A DNA stretch of 47,025 nt from Luteimonas endophytica (GCF_029887875.1 NZ_JARXRM010000019.1:1-47025); one strand, 5' to 3'. Shown: positions 37,077 through 46,412, counted from the first letter of the stretch. Notes: a model not told the origin generated them from the sequence alone. Numbers and translations are program-made.

Positions 37077-39197
37077 TCAGTCGGGCGCCGCCTCGAGCCT
37101 GCGCAGCGCATCCTCGACCGGCCCATCGGCCGCGCGCAGGCGCAGGCGCCCGGTTTCGAGCATCCGCGCGAACTCGCGCGCGCCGAGCAGCAGCTCGCGT
37201 CCGCCGTGGGCGTTGACCAGCAGCAGGTCGCCACCGAGCGGGCTGCGCCAGGCCAGGCGCAGGGCCTGGGCCGAGCCGTCGTCGAGGGTGCGCACCACCC
37301 TCTGCCCCACCGTCGCGGGCACGGGTTCGTCCGGGTTACCCGCTGCGGGATCGTGTCCGCCTTCCAGCAGCGGCTCGAAGCGCTGCGGCGAGCGCGGCGC
37401 ATCGGGGTTGGCCAGCTCCGCGACCAACTGCGCCAGCAGCACCTGGGAACCACCCTCGTCGAGTCCGCAGGCCACGTAGCAGGCGCGCAGCGGCGCCTCC
37501 AGCGCGAGCAGGGCATCTGCGACCGCGTGGCCGCGCGCGTGCGCCGCATCGGCGTCGATCCGCACCACCGCCTCGCCCAGCGCGAGCAGATCGGCATAGC
37601 GCTGCGATTGCGCGCCGTCGCGCAGCCAGGCCTGCACCAGCGCCTGCCGCCACTGCTCGCGCAGGAACCCGCCGACCCGGTCGAGCATCGGCGCGCGCAG
37701 GCGTTCGGCCAGGTGCCGGTCGGCCTCGGCGCGCGCCGCCTGCAGCCGTTCGCGCCCCTCGATCGCCTGTCCGACCCGGCGTTCGGCGACGGCGGCGCGG
37801 CGCTGCAGCGGCTCCAGGACCTGCTCGAGCTGCTCCAGCGCACGGGCGAAGACCTGTTCGTCGCCGTGAAAGTGCTCGGCGATGTCGTCGGCGACCGCGT
37901 CGGCGAGTTCGTGCAGTTCGGTCTCCGCGCCGCTGCGGCAGGGATTGGCATCCCACAGCCGCAACAGCCGGTCCAGCACCCCGAGCGCCGGCGAGGGCGG
38001 CCGTTCGAAAAGATAGGGGTCGGTCAGCGCCAGCCGCAGATACGGCAGCGGCAGGCGCGAAAGCCGGGCCGCGGCCTGGTCGGACAGCGCGTGACTGGCG
38101 ACCAGGTCGTCGAACAGTCTTCCGACCAGTTCCACCGCATCGTCCTGCTCCGGCGCCGGCGCCGCCGTCGCCGGATCGATGCCGAGCCTCGCGGCGACCT
38201 CCGCCAGGCGGACCCGCAGCCGCTGCGCGCAGCCTTCCGTCGCCAGCGCGGGGGCCGGCTCGCCCTGCAGCAGCGACAGCACCGCGAGGAATTCTTCCAG
38301 CCGCATCGCCCGCCGCTCCGCGGGCGATGGCGGCCGCAGCCCGCGCATGCGCTGGCGCAGCGCGTTGCCGCGCACCGCATCGCTGGGCGTGCGCCTGGGC
38401 GCCGGGCGCTTGTGCCCGGGTTGTTCGCGCCAGGTCGAGCCGGCCGCCGGTGCCAGCGCATTGTGCTCCGCCCACAGGTCCGCCTTGCCGCCGCCGTTGC
38501 CGCTGGGGGGCTGGCCGGCCATCAGCAGAGCGTAGTCGCCGGTGCCGACCAGCGAATGGCCGGCCTCCGAGAGCAGGGTGTTGCACCACGCATAGGCGTC
38601 GCCCAGGCATGCGGCGACGCTGCGCTCGAAATGGCGCAGCAGCCCGGCCCGCAGTGGCGCGTCGACCTCGGTGGCCGGAAACGCGTGCAGGAACGCCTCC
38701 ACCACGTGCCGCGGCGCGACCGGATTGTGCGGCCGGACCTGGCCGCCGAGCTGCGCCGCCAGCGACCACAACCGCTTGTCGATCACGTCGAGCGGGTCGG
38801 AGAAGCGGCGCTCCAGGGCCTCGATCACCGGCTGGCCGACCAGCTGCGACTGCAGCTCGTCGTCGGACACCAGCGCGTAGGCGTCGTCGGCCATCGGCCG
38901 GGGCGGCTGGGGCCAGCCGTTGAAGCCGCGCGCGAACCATTTGCGCCAGCGCCGTTCGGACACGCCGACATAGCGCGAGAGGATCCGCAGGCCGGTGAGC
39001 TGGTCGGCGAGGCGATCGGCGGCGGGTTCGGCGGCGCGGCGCGCCTCGAGCTCGCGGGCGGCGGCCTGCAGGGTCGCTGCCAGCGTCGGCTGCAGGCGCC
39101 CGGCCATGCCCTGCTCCAGTTGCTCCAGCAGCTGCGCCGGCGCGACGGACGCCGCGCGCGGCCCGGCGGGCGGGCCCGGATGCTGCGAGCTGGGCAT
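37077..39197 (-). CDS. DUF1631 protein, paralogue 1
   Basis: 706 residues, cytosolic, mostly helical and rich in Ala, Arg, Glu and Leu. DUF1631 features include MADDAYALVSDDELQSQLVGQPVIEALERRF, PHNPVAPRHVVEAFLHAF and the C-terminal region ending in a small beta domain (GDLLLVNAHGGRELLLGAREFARML). Some databases label the family 'thymidine phosphorylase', without support. It follows a related gene on the same strand with a 128-base gap; the two are clearly homologous but diverged. Function unknown. Confidence 0.88.
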   Translation of the reverse strand: MPSSQHPGPPAGPRAASVAPAQLLEQLEQGMAGRLQPTLAATLQAAARELEARRAAEPAADRLADQLTGLRILSRYVGVSERRWRKWFARGFNGWPQPPRPMADDAYALVSDDELQSQLVGQPVIEALERRFSDPLDVIDKRLWSLAAQLGGQVRPHNPVAPRHVVEAFLHAFPATEVDAPLRAGLLRHFERSVAACLGDAYAWCNTLLSEAGHSLVGTGDYALLMAGQPPSGNGGGKADLWAEHNALAPAAGSTWREQPGHKRPAPRRTPSDAVRGNALRQRMRGLRPPSPAERRAMRLEEFLAVLSLLQGEPAPALATEGCAQRLRVRLAEVAARLGIDPATAAPAPEQDDAVELVGRLFDDLVASHALSDQAAARLSRLPLPYLRLALTDPYLFERPPSPALGVLDRLLRLWDANPCRSGAETELHELADAVADDIAEHFHGDEQVFARALEQLEQVLEPLQRRAAVAERRVGQAIEGRERLQAARAEADRHLAERLRAPMLDRVGGFLREQWRQALVQAWLRDGAQSQRYADLLALGEAVVRIDADAAHARGHAVADALLALEAPLRACYVACGLDEGGSQVLLAQLVAELANPDAPRSPQRFEPLLEGGHDPAAGNPDEPVPATVGQRVVRTLDDGSAQALRLAWRSPLGGDLLLVNAHGGRELLLGAREFARMLETGRLRLRAADGPVEDALRRLEAAPD

Positions 39198-39325
39198 GTC
39201 GATGTCGGTCCGCGGCCTGAAACGATGCGATAGCGTAAGCGATCACAAAATCGCCTGCCTTAACTGATCGGCCGCGGCGCGGGAACCTGAAGGCCGGGTG
39301 CGAGGACCGGGTTCCGGACCCGCGA

Positions 39326-41728
39326 TCAGCCGGCGTTTGCCGCCTTCTGGGTCGGCGCTGGCGCCTGGTTGAGGCGCTGCCAGAGCTGCTTCATGGCCTC
39401 GTCGAAGGGAGCATCGACCGAGCGCACCATCACCCTGCCGGAAGCGACCAGCAGGCCCAGCTCCTCGGGCGAAACCACCATCTTGCGGACGCCGCGGCGG
39501 TTGACGATCAGGAACCGCGAGGTCAGCGGGCTGATCCAGGCGATCCGCGCCGCGGTCTCGCGGCCGCCCCGGTCGATCATCCGCAGGCCCTGGCCGACCC
39601 GCAGCCTGCGCATGCGCGCGGCGATGGCCGGATCGCAGGCGACCTCGTCGGTCCCGCCCGCCAGGCGCAGCGGCAGCATCGCCTCGTCGCCGTCCTCCTC
39701 GTCGATCTCGCCGCCGGTCGGCGTGCGAACCGCGCGCGGGGTGTCGGGCATCGCCAGCGCGGAGATGATCCGGGCCATGGCGTCGCGGGCGGCGGTGGCA
39801 TCCAGCCCGCAGCTGGAATAGCACTCGCCCAGCGGCACCTGCAGCGCCAGCAGCTGGTCGGCCACCGCGGCGCCGCGCACCTGGGCGGCGTCGGCATCCA
39901 CCTGCACCATCGCGTCGCCCAGGCCGATGGCGGCATGATGGCGCTCCGACTCGGGACCGTCGCGCAGCCAGGTCTGGGTGAGGTAGTGGCGCCAGTGCTG
40001 GTCCAGGAAATGCCCGACCGGCGCGGTCAGTGCGCGGTCGGCCATGCGCGAGGCGACTAGGCTCTCGGCGTTGCGCCGCGCCATCTGCAGCCGCTCGCGG
40101 CCGTGGATGGCCTCGGCGGCGCGCTTCTCGGCGATGTCGGAGCGCTTGCGCTGCTGGTCGAGCTGGTCGCGCAGTTCCGCGGCGGCCAGTTCGAACACCG
40201 CCTGGTCCTCCTGATACTCCTCGACCACACGGTCGACAGCGTGCTCGGCCTTGTCCAGGGTCTCCTGGTCCTGCGCGGTCTGCCCGGTATTGCCGTCGCA
40301 GGCTTCGGTCAGCGCATCGAGCAACTGCCGCGCCGGGTGGCTGCGGCGGTTGAACAGCGAGTCGTCGGTCAGCGCGACCTTGACGTAGGGCACCACCAGC
40401 TTGCCGTACAGCGAGCGCGAGCGCTGCAGCAGGTCGTTGGCGGTGAACAGCGACTGGAACAGGATGCCGACCAGATCGATGGCATCCTCCTCGTCGGCGC
40501 TGAAGCGGGTCTTCTCGGGGTCGAAGCCGAGCTGGCGCACGCCGCCGAGGATCTCGGCGCGGATCACCTCGGCGAGGTTGCGCTGGTCCTCCCCGGCCAG
40601 GGCGCGGGTGTAGGGGCTCGGGTCGTCGCCCTGCAGCAGTGAGGCGATGTTGAGCATGTCCTCGGTGCCGAGCACCTGGCCGACCGCCTCGGAGGCGGCG
40701 TCGGCCAGCGCCCCGATCTCGGCGGCGACGCTGTCGGCGCCCTCGGCCGGCACCGCGTGCAGGCCGCCCTGCGCCCGCCATGCGCGCAGCTGTTCGCGGA
40801 CGATGTCGCGATAGCGCAGCGGCTGGCCGTCATCCCCTGGGCGCGCACCGCCCGGGGCCGGGCCCTGGGCCGGGCGCCGGCCGCCGAAATCGGCGGACAT
40901 GGAGCCCTGGTCGCGGACCTCGCCGCCACCGCCGGCACCGCCGTGCTCGACCAGCCCGCCATCGGGCACCCAGCCCTCGGCGGGCGCATCGGCGGCGCGT
41001 CCGGCGCGTTCCGGGGCGCGCGGGGCTTCCGGCCGCTGGACACCGCCACGCCGGGCGCTCGCGCTGCGCTGGCCGCTGCCGAAGGCCGCGGTCTGCAGGG
41101 TCGCGTTGGCCTTCGCATAGACCTCGCCCAGCACCTTGGGCAGGCGCTTGTCGAACTGGTGAAACACCATCGTCCGCAGGCTCGGCGTCAGGTCGTCGGC
41201 CTGGAACAGGTCGACGAATGCGGACACCGCCACTTCCGGGCGGAGCGGGTTCTGCGGCCGTCCTTCGATATCCAGGCTCACCGCCAGCGCCTCGAGCCTT
41301 TCGTCGAGCTGGGCCAGGGGATGCAGGAACTGGTGCTCGAGCAGTTCGGTGATCTGCTGCCCGGCGAGGTGGATCTCCAGTTCGCCCTCGGACATCAGTT
41401 CCAGCGACTGCACCCGGTCCTGCTCCTCGCGCGGCTCCAGCCAGCGCTCGAAGGCCTCCTCGATCGCCTCGCGGTAGCGGGTGGCCAGCTCCAGCGCGCG
41501 ATGGCTGAGGGCGATCACCGCGACCCGGTCTTCCTGCGCTGCGCTGAAATCGTGCCCCGCCAGCGCCGCCAACCGCACCTGTTCCTCGATCGAACTCCAG
41601 AATCCCGAAAGCACGCCCACCAGTTCGGTGATCGCATCGCGCTTGAGCGATTCCAGCACGCGCTCGCCCGCGCGGCTGCCGGTGCGGCGGGCGCGGGACT
41701 TCGCGACGGTGTCGTCTATGGACGCCAT
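39326..41728 (-). CDS. DUF1631 protein, paralogue 2
   Basis: 800 residues from ATG 41728 (MASIDDTVAKSRARRTG). Same order of blocks as paralogue 1: LMSEGELEIHLAGQQITELLEHQF, PQNPLRPEVAVSAFVDLF, a variable Arg/Pro/Gly-rich middle (about 220-290), then VDLVGILFQSLF, GRERLQMARRNAESLVASRM and a C-terminal beta domain (SRFLIVNRRGVRKMVVSPEELGLLV). The longer middle accounts for much of the size difference. It is divergent from the nitroreductase, with 79 bases between. Function unknown. Confidence 0.9.
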   Translation of the reverse strand: MASIDDTVAKSRARRTGSRAGERVLESLKRDAITELVGVLSGFWSSIEEQVRLAALAGHDFSAAQEDRVAVIALSHRALELATRYREAIEEAFERWLEPREEQDRVQSLELMSEGELEIHLAGQQITELLEHQFLHPLAQLDERLEALAVSLDIEGRPQNPLRPEVAVSAFVDLFQADDLTPSLRTMVFHQFDKRLPKVLGEVYAKANATLQTAAFGSGQRSASARRGGVQRPEAPRAPERAGRAADAPAEGWVPDGGLVEHGGAGGGGEVRDQGSMSADFGGRRPAQGPAPGGARPGDDGQPLRYRDIVREQLRAWRAQGGLHAVPAEGADSVAAEIGALADAASEAVGQVLGTEDMLNIASLLQGDDPSPYTRALAGEDQRNLAEVIRAEILGGVRQLGFDPEKTRFSADEEDAIDLVGILFQSLFTANDLLQRSRSLYGKLVVPYVKVALTDDSLFNRRSHPARQLLDALTEACDGNTGQTAQDQETLDKAEHAVDRVVEEYQEDQAVFELAAAELRDQLDQQRKRSDIAEKRAAEAIHGRERLQMARRNAESLVASRMADRALTAPVGHFLDQHWRHYLTQTWLRDGPESERHHAAIGLGDAMVQVDADAAQVRGAAVADQLLALQVPLGECYSSCGLDATAARDAMARIISALAMPDTPRAVRTPTGGEIDEEDGDEAMLPLRLAGGTDEVACDPAIAARMRRLRVGQGLRMIDRGGRETAARIAWISPLTSRFLIVNRRGVRKMVVSPEELGLLVASGRVMVRSVDAPFDEAMKQLWQRLNQAPAPTQKAANAG

Positions 41729-41807
41729 TTCGGGGGACAATGAGTCATGGATTGGCGCAGGGGCGCGCCCAGTCAGCATACATTCCTTAAAGGTCAAAAC
41801 CACGTCT

Positions 41808-42404
41808 GTGAACACCGTCCCAAATAGTGCCACTGACATCCTGCGGTCACTCGATTCGCGCCGGTCCATCCCGGCGCGCCAGCTCGACGCGCCCGGCCCG
41901 GACGCCGCAACGCTCGCACGGATGCTGCGCGCCGCGGTCCGGGTGCCGGACCATGGCCGCCGCGTGCCATTCAGGTTTCTCCGCATCGCCGGCCCGGCGC
42001 GGGCTTGCCTGGGCGAGGCGCTGACCGCGATCGCCCGGCACCGCGACCCGGACGCATCCCAGGCGGTGCTCGACAAGGACCGCGAACGCTTCAACCACGC
42101 GCCGCTGGTGATCGCCGTCATCGCCGTGCTCGACGCCTCCGACGACAAGATCCCGGCGCAGGAGCGGCTGCTCAGCGCCGGCTGCGTCTGCTTCGCGCTG
42201 CTCCAGGCGGCGCAGGGCCACGGTTTCGGCGCACAGTGGCTCACCGGCTGGCCCGCCTACGACCGGCAGGTGCATGCGCTGCTGGGCGTGGGCGAGGAGG
42301 AGCGCGTGGCCGGTTTCATCCACATCGGTACGCCGCGCGCGGACGCGCCCGAGCGCGAACGCCCCGACCCGCTCGCCCTGCTGAGCGACTGGTCGCCCGC
42401 GTGA
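41808..42404 (+). CDS. Nitroreductase-family FMN oxidoreductase (YdjA-like)
   Basis: 198 residues, GTG start at 41808. The N-terminus has LRSLDSRRSIPARQLDAPGPD with the FMN-phosphate-binding R-R-S motif; then VRVPDHGRRVPFRFL, the helix with LSAGCVCFALLQAAQGHGFGAQWLTGWPAYD, and the C-terminal FIHIGTP. Fits the YdjA-type dimeric reductases. The substrate is not known. The stop overlaps the start of the exonuclease gene (GTGA), so the two are coupled. Confidence 0.92.
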   Translation: MNTVPNSATDILRSLDSRRSIPARQLDAPGPDAATLARMLRAAVRVPDHGRRVPFRFLRIAGPARACLGEALTAIARHRDPDASQAVLDKDRERFNHAPLVIAVIAVLDASDDKIPAQERLLSAGCVCFALLQAAQGHGFGAQWLTGWPAYDRQVHALLGVGEEERVAGFIHIGTPRADAPERERPDPLALLSDWSPA

Positions 42405-43315
42405 TCCCGACCGGGCTGCCCGCGCTGTACCTGGTGGACGCCAGCCTCTACGTGTTTCGGGCCTGGCATTCGATGCCGGACGAGTTCCGCGGCGCCGACG
42501 GCCACCAGACCAATGCGGTGCACGGTTTCGCCCGTTTCCTGCTGGAGCTGCTCGAACGGGAACGGCCGCGCCATATCGTGGTGGCCTTCGACGAGGCGCT
42601 GGACAGCTGCTTCCGCAACGCGCTCTACCCCGCCTACAAGGCCAACCGGCCGCCGGCGCCCGAAGAACTCAGGCGCCAGTTCGCGCATTGCAAGTCGCTA
42701 TGCATCGCGCTCGGGCTGACCGTGCTCGCCCACAGCGAGTACGAGGCGGACGACCTGATCGGCAGCGCCCTGCAGCTGGCGCGCGCCAGCGGCCTGCGCG
42801 GCGTGATCGTTTCGGCCGACAAGGATCTCTCGCAACTGCTCGACGGGACCGACGAGCAGTGGGACTTCGCCCGCGGCCAGCGCTGGGGCGCGGCCGGGGT
42901 GGCCGCGCGCCACGGCGTGGAGGCGCGGCAGATGGCCGACTACCTGGCGCTGTGCGGCGACAGCACCGACAACATCCCCGGAGTGCCGGGTATCGGCGCC
43001 AAGACCGCGGCCGCGCTGCTGGCGCACTTCGGCAGCCTCGACGCGCTGCTGGCGCGGGTCGACGAGGTGCCGCACCTGCGCCTGCGCGGGGCGGCGCGTG
43101 CGGCCGATCGCCTGCGTGCGCACCGCGAACAGGCGCTGCTGTGCCGCCGGCTGGCGACGATCGCGCTCGACGCGCCGCTTTCCGAGGCGACGCCGCCGTT
43201 CCTGCGCGCAAGTCCCGACGCCGCCGCGCTGCTGGCGTTGTGCGAACTGGTCCGGTTCGGGCCGTTGACCCGGCGGCGCCTGCACGAGGCCTCCGGGCTG
43301 GCGTTCGCTCCCTGA
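42401..43315 (+). CDS. Stand-alone 5'-3' exonuclease / flap-endonuclease-like protein
   Basis: 304 residues, GTG start at 42401 within the nitroreductase stop. It resembles the N-terminal nuclease domain of DNA polymerase I: LYLVDASLYVFRAWHS, the metal-ligand regions YEADDLIG and VSADKDLSQLL, and the helix-hairpin-helix GDSTDNIPGVPGIGAKTAAALL. Metal-binding acids appear intact, so it should be an active structure-dependent nuclease, similar in outline to E. coli ExoIX (Xni) but longer. Likely DNA replication or repair. Confidence 0.93.
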   Translation: MIPTGLPALYLVDASLYVFRAWHSMPDEFRGADGHQTNAVHGFARFLLELLERERPRHIVVAFDEALDSCFRNALYPAYKANRPPAPEELRRQFAHCKSLCIALGLTVLAHSEYEADDLIGSALQLARASGLRGVIVSADKDLSQLLDGTDEQWDFARGQRWGAAGVAARHGVEARQMADYLALCGDSTDNIPGVPGIGAKTAAALLAHFGSLDALLARVDEVPHLRLRGAARAADRLRAHREQALLCRRLATIALDAPLSEATPPFLRASPDAAALLALCELVRFGPLTRRRLHEASGLAFAP

Positions 43316-43330
43316 TCCCGGCCGCCCTCG

Positions 43331-43361
43331 CGGAGCGGGCTCGCTGCCTGCTCCCGCTCCG
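43331..43361 (+). terminator. Hairpin after the exonuclease gene
   Basis: Nine-base-pair stem CGGAGCGGG/CCCGCTCCG with a 13-base loop, 16 bases past the stop codon. No U-tract, so termination is uncertain. Confidence 0.4.
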
Positions 43362-43508
43362 GAGCCCGCGACGCCGAGCGGCCTCCGCTTTGCCGGGAGT
43401 CCGCCGTCTCGCCGAAGGGCAGGTGGTTGGGCCCGAGGGAACATGTCGTTTCGCGCGACGGGGCGATGCCGCTTCGCTCCGGGGGACGGCACGCGCTAGC
43501 ATGCGGCG

Positions 43509-44066
43509 ATGAAAGAGCAACCGGCCGAAGACCTCGAGATCCTGTACCAGGGCGACTGGCTGCGCATGGTCCGGCGCGGCAAATGGGAGTCCTGCGAGCG
43601 CACCCACGGCCGCGACGGGATGGCGGTGATCGTCATCGCGGTCACGCCGGACGAGCAGGTGCTGTTCGTCGAACAGTTCCGGGTGCCGCTGGGCGCGCCC
43701 ACCATCGAGATGCCGGCCGGACTGATCGGCGACGACCTCGACGACGATTCGATCGAATCCGCCGCACGCCGCGAGCTGATCGAGGAGACCGGCTGGGACG
43801 CCGGCCGCATCGACGTGCTGCTGACCGGGCCCACCACGGCCGGCATGAGCAACGAGCGTGTCGCCTTCGCCCGCGCCCGCGAGTTGCGCAAGGTCGGCGA
43901 GGGCGGAGGGGTCGGCAGCGAGGACATCACCGTGCACACCGTGCCGCGGCGCGACGCCCCGGCGTGGCTGATGCGCAAGCATGCCGAGGGCTTCGAGATC
44001 GACCTCAAGCTGTGGGCCGGGCTCTGGATGATCGAATTCAACCCGGACGGATCGCCGGCCGCCTGA
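43509..44066 (+). CDS. Nudix hydrolase, ADP-ribose pyrophosphatase type
   Basis: 185 residues. The Nudix helix RELIEETGW is at about 88-96 after EMPAGLIG, the ADPRase-like layout. Compared with the consensus Gx5Ex7REUxEExGU, the loop before the helix has three extra residues and an Asp where the first Glu is expected (GLIGDDLDDD). The catalytic REUxEExGU part is intact. ATG 43509 is preceded by TAGCAT (43497-43502) only 6 bases upstream, suggesting a leaderless transcript. It converges with pip. Confidence 0.93.
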   Translation: MKEQPAEDLEILYQGDWLRMVRRGKWESCERTHGRDGMAVIVIAVTPDEQVLFVEQFRVPLGAPTIEMPAGLIGDDLDDDSIESAARRELIEETGWDAGRIDVLLTGPTTAGMSNERVAFARARELRKVGEGGGVGSEDITVHTVPRRDAPAWLMRKHAEGFEIDLKLWAGLWMIEFNPDGSPAA

Positions 44067-44181
44067 GGCCAGGAGCGACTCGAAGCCGGGAGCAGGGAAG
44101 TGGTCGCGCGCCGCTGCGCACTCGGCCTGTTGGCTGCATTCGCCTCGCTCGGGCCGCGGCATCGGCCGCCGGCCGAACCGC

Positions 44182-45129
44182 CTACGCCGCGGCGAAGCGG
44201 TCGGTCGCCTGGACCAGCGCGTCGACGTTCTCCGGCTCGAACGCGGAATGGCCCGAGGTGGGCGTGATCGCCAGCTCCGCGCGCGGCCAGGCCTTGTGCA
44301 GATCCCAGGCGTTCTGCACCGGGCAGACCACGTCGTAGCGGCCATGGACGATGACGCCGGGGATGTCGACGATCCGGTAGGCGTCGCGCAGCAACTGATC
44401 GTCGGTCTCGAAGAAACCGCCATTGACGAAGTAGTGGTTCTCGATCCGGGCGAACGCCAGGGCGAAGTGCGGATCGTCGTGACCGTGGACGAAGTCCTGG
44501 TCGACGCGCAGGAACGAGGTGGCGCCCTCCCACACGCTCCAGGCGCGCGCGGCGGCCAGCCGGGTGGCCTCGTCGTCGCAGGTCAGGCGGCGGTGGAACG
44601 CGGCGATCAGATCGTCGCGCTCGCCGGGCGGGATCGCGGCGAGGTACTGCTCCCAGGCTTCGGGAAACAGCCGCGAGGCGCCTTCCTGGTAGAACCACTT
44701 CAGCTCCCAGCGCCGCAGCATGAAGATGCCGCGCAACACCAGCTCGGTCACGCGCCGCGCATGGGTCTGGGCATAGGCGAGCGCGAGGGTCGAGCCCCAG
44801 GACCCGCCGAAGACCTGCCATGCGTCGATGCCCAGGTGTTCGCGCAGCGCCTCGATGTCGGCGACCAGGTGCCAGGTGGTGTTGTCGACCAGGTCCGCAT
44901 GCGGCGTGGAGCGCCCCGCACCGCGCTGGTCGAACAGCACGATCCGGTAGCGCTCGGGATCGTGGAACCGGCGCATCTTCGCGTTCGATCCCCCGCCGGG
45001 CCCGCCGTGCAGCAGCACGACCGGCTTGCCCCTCGGATTGCCGCACTGCTCGTAGTGCAGCGCATGGCGCGCATCCACCTGCAGGGTGCCGGTCTCGTAG
45101 GGCTCGATTTCGGGGTAGAGCGTGCGCAT
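44182..45129 (-). CDS. pip: Prolyl iminopeptidase
   Basis: 315 residues, alpha/beta-hydrolase of family S33 that removes N-terminal proline. Nucleophile Ser110 is in GGSWGST, the same number as in the Xanthomonas enzyme, with oxyanion motif HGGPGGG at 41-47. The Asp and His of the triad lie in HGRYDVVCP and TSGHSAFEP. No signal peptide, so cytosolic. Start ATG 45129 with GGTGA upstream. The prmC stop is 34 bases further upstream on the same strand. Confidence 0.97.
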   Translation of the reverse strand: MRTLYPEIEPYETGTLQVDARHALHYEQCGNPRGKPVVLLHGGPGGGSNAKMRRFHDPERYRIVLFDQRGAGRSTPHADLVDNTTWHLVADIEALREHLGIDAWQVFGGSWGSTLALAYAQTHARRVTELVLRGIFMLRRWELKWFYQEGASRLFPEAWEQYLAAIPPGERDDLIAAFHRRLTCDDEATRLAAARAWSVWEGATSFLRVDQDFVHGHDDPHFALAFARIENHYFVNGGFFETDDQLLRDAYRIVDIPGVIVHGRYDVVCPVQNAWDLHKAWPRAELAITPTSGHSAFEPENVDALVQATDRFAAA

Positions 45130-45163
45130 CGCGTCACCGTGGGCAGAAAACCGGTGCGCGAGT

Positions 45164-46018
45164 CTACCAGCCCGCCGCCCTCGCCCCGGCCCGGCCCAGG
45201 GTGACGCGCTCGCGGCGCTCCAGGTCGGCGGCCGTGGCGATGTCGGCCAGGCCTTCGCGGCGCAGGATCTCGCGCACGGCGTCGCCCTGCCCGTGCCCGT
45301 GCTCCAGCAGCAGCCAGCCGCCCGGGCCCAGGTGCGCCAGCGCGCCGGCGGCGATCGCGCGGATCGCCTCGAGCCCGACCGGCCCGGAGACCAGCGCCGA
45401 ATCCGGCTCGAAGCGCAGGTCTCCGCGCTGCAGGTGTGCATCGCCGGCGGCGATGTAAGGCGGATTGCTGGCGATCAGCGCGTAGCGTTCGCCGGCCAGC
45501 GGCGCATACCAGTGGCCGGCACGGAACTCGACGTTGGCAATGGCGTTGGCGGCGGCGTTGGCGGCGGCGACCGCCAGCGCCGCGGCACTGCGGTCGGTGG
45601 CCACCACGCGGGCGCGCGGCCGCTCGCGGGCAATCGCCAGGGCGATCGCTCCGCTGCCGGTGCCCAGGTCCGCGACCGCCAGGGGCGCATCGGGCGCCAG
45701 GCGCCCCAACGCCAGTTCCACCAGCAGTTCGGTCTCCGGGCGGGGAATCAGGGTGTCCGGCGTGACCGCGAGATCCAGCGTCCAGAAGCCGCGGCGGCCG
45801 GTGAGATAGGCCACCGGCTCGCCGGCCGCGCGGCGTGCCACCAGCGCCTCGAACGCCGCCGCCGCCGCGTCGGCGACGGGCGCGTCGCCGTGCGCGTACA
45901 GCCACGCGCGCGGCCGCGCCAGGGCGTGTTCGAGCAGATGCAGGGCGTCCTCGCGATCGATGCGCCCGGCGGCGCGCCGCAGCATCGCGTCCACGCGCAG
46001 GGGGCTGGGTCGGTTCAT
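45164..46018 (-). CDS. prmC: Release-factor glutamine methyltransferase
   Basis: 284 residues from ATG 46018 ([13 protein letters not shown]). An N-terminal helical domain (to about 85) is followed by a Rossmann methyltransferase domain with [15 protein letters not shown], the SAM loop [16 protein letters not shown] and the active-site tetrapeptide Asn-Pro-Pro-Tyr (ASNPPYIA). It methylates the GGQ glutamine of RF1 and RF2; the RF1 substrate gene is at 11153-12244 in this window. It is probably cotranscribed with pip. Confidence 0.96.
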   Translation of the reverse strand: MNRPSPLRVDAMLRRAAGRIDREDALHLLEHALARPRAWLYAHGDAPVADAAAAAFEALVARRAAGEPVAYLTGRRGFWTLDLAVTPDTLIPRPETELLVELALGRLAPDAPLAVADLGTGSGAIALAIARERPRARVVATDRSAAALAVAAANAAANAIANVEFRAGHWYAPLAGERYALIASNPPYIAAGDAHLQRGDLRFEPDSALVSGPVGLEAIRAIAAGALAHLGPGGWLLLEHGHGQGDAVREILRREGLADIATAADLERRERVTLGRAGARAAGW

Positions 46019-46085
46019 GCAGTGCAGTGTGCCGCAGGCGGACCCGGCTGCGGCGGGGAGCCGCGGCGGCGGCCGACGAAGCACC

Positions 46086-46113
46086 AAAAAAGAAGGCGGC
46101 CGAGGCCGCCTTC
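46086..46113 (-). terminator. Leftward intrinsic terminator upstream of prmC
   Basis: Perfect 10-bp stem (46092-46101 with 46104-46113) and 2-base loop followed, on the minus strand, by six Ts (46086-46091). It is oriented to stop leftward transcription coming from the ahpC upstream region, where no leftward gene is visible. Confidence 0.88.
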
Positions 46114-46300
46114 GAAGATTCCGTATCACGCGTGGGAGGGAGTGACGGGACACGGAACTGGTCGCGGCCCGGGCCGCCTGTGCTGAGCGGCCGGGGCCGG
46201 TTCGACGCGTCCATCTTGCTGCAACGCAGCACGGATGGCAACGGTTTCAGCCATTGAAACCCTCGATGGAACCGGCTCATCCATACCCGCCGCCTATCGA

Positions 46301-46345
46301 TTAGATCGGATCTATCGATTTTACAGATTGATAGGTGGTCCCTAT
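46301..46345 (+). promoter_or_regulatory. Two OxyR-like half-sites upstream of ahpC
   Basis: TTAG-N7-CTAT at 46301-46315 and ATAG-N7-CTAT at 46331-46345 each fit the OxyR element ATAGntnnnanCTAT with one mismatch. The gap between them is 15 bases, not the 7 of the classic site. They flank or overlap the ahpC promoter. ahpC is a standard OxyR target, which supports the reading. The rest of 46114-46412 shows no gene. Confidence 0.55.
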
Positions 46346-46348
46346 CCT
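46320..46348 (+). promoter_or_regulatory. Candidate ahpC promoter
   Basis: -35 TTTACA (46320-46325), 17-base spacer, -10 TATCCT (46343-46348). The predicted start near 46355 gives a leader of about 58 bases to ATG 46413. Confidence 0.65.
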
Positions 46349-46412
46349 CTGTGTTCCGCCCGCCAATCGAACCCGGCGGGCTTCGTTTACCCCCACCACG
46401 ATGAGGATGTCC

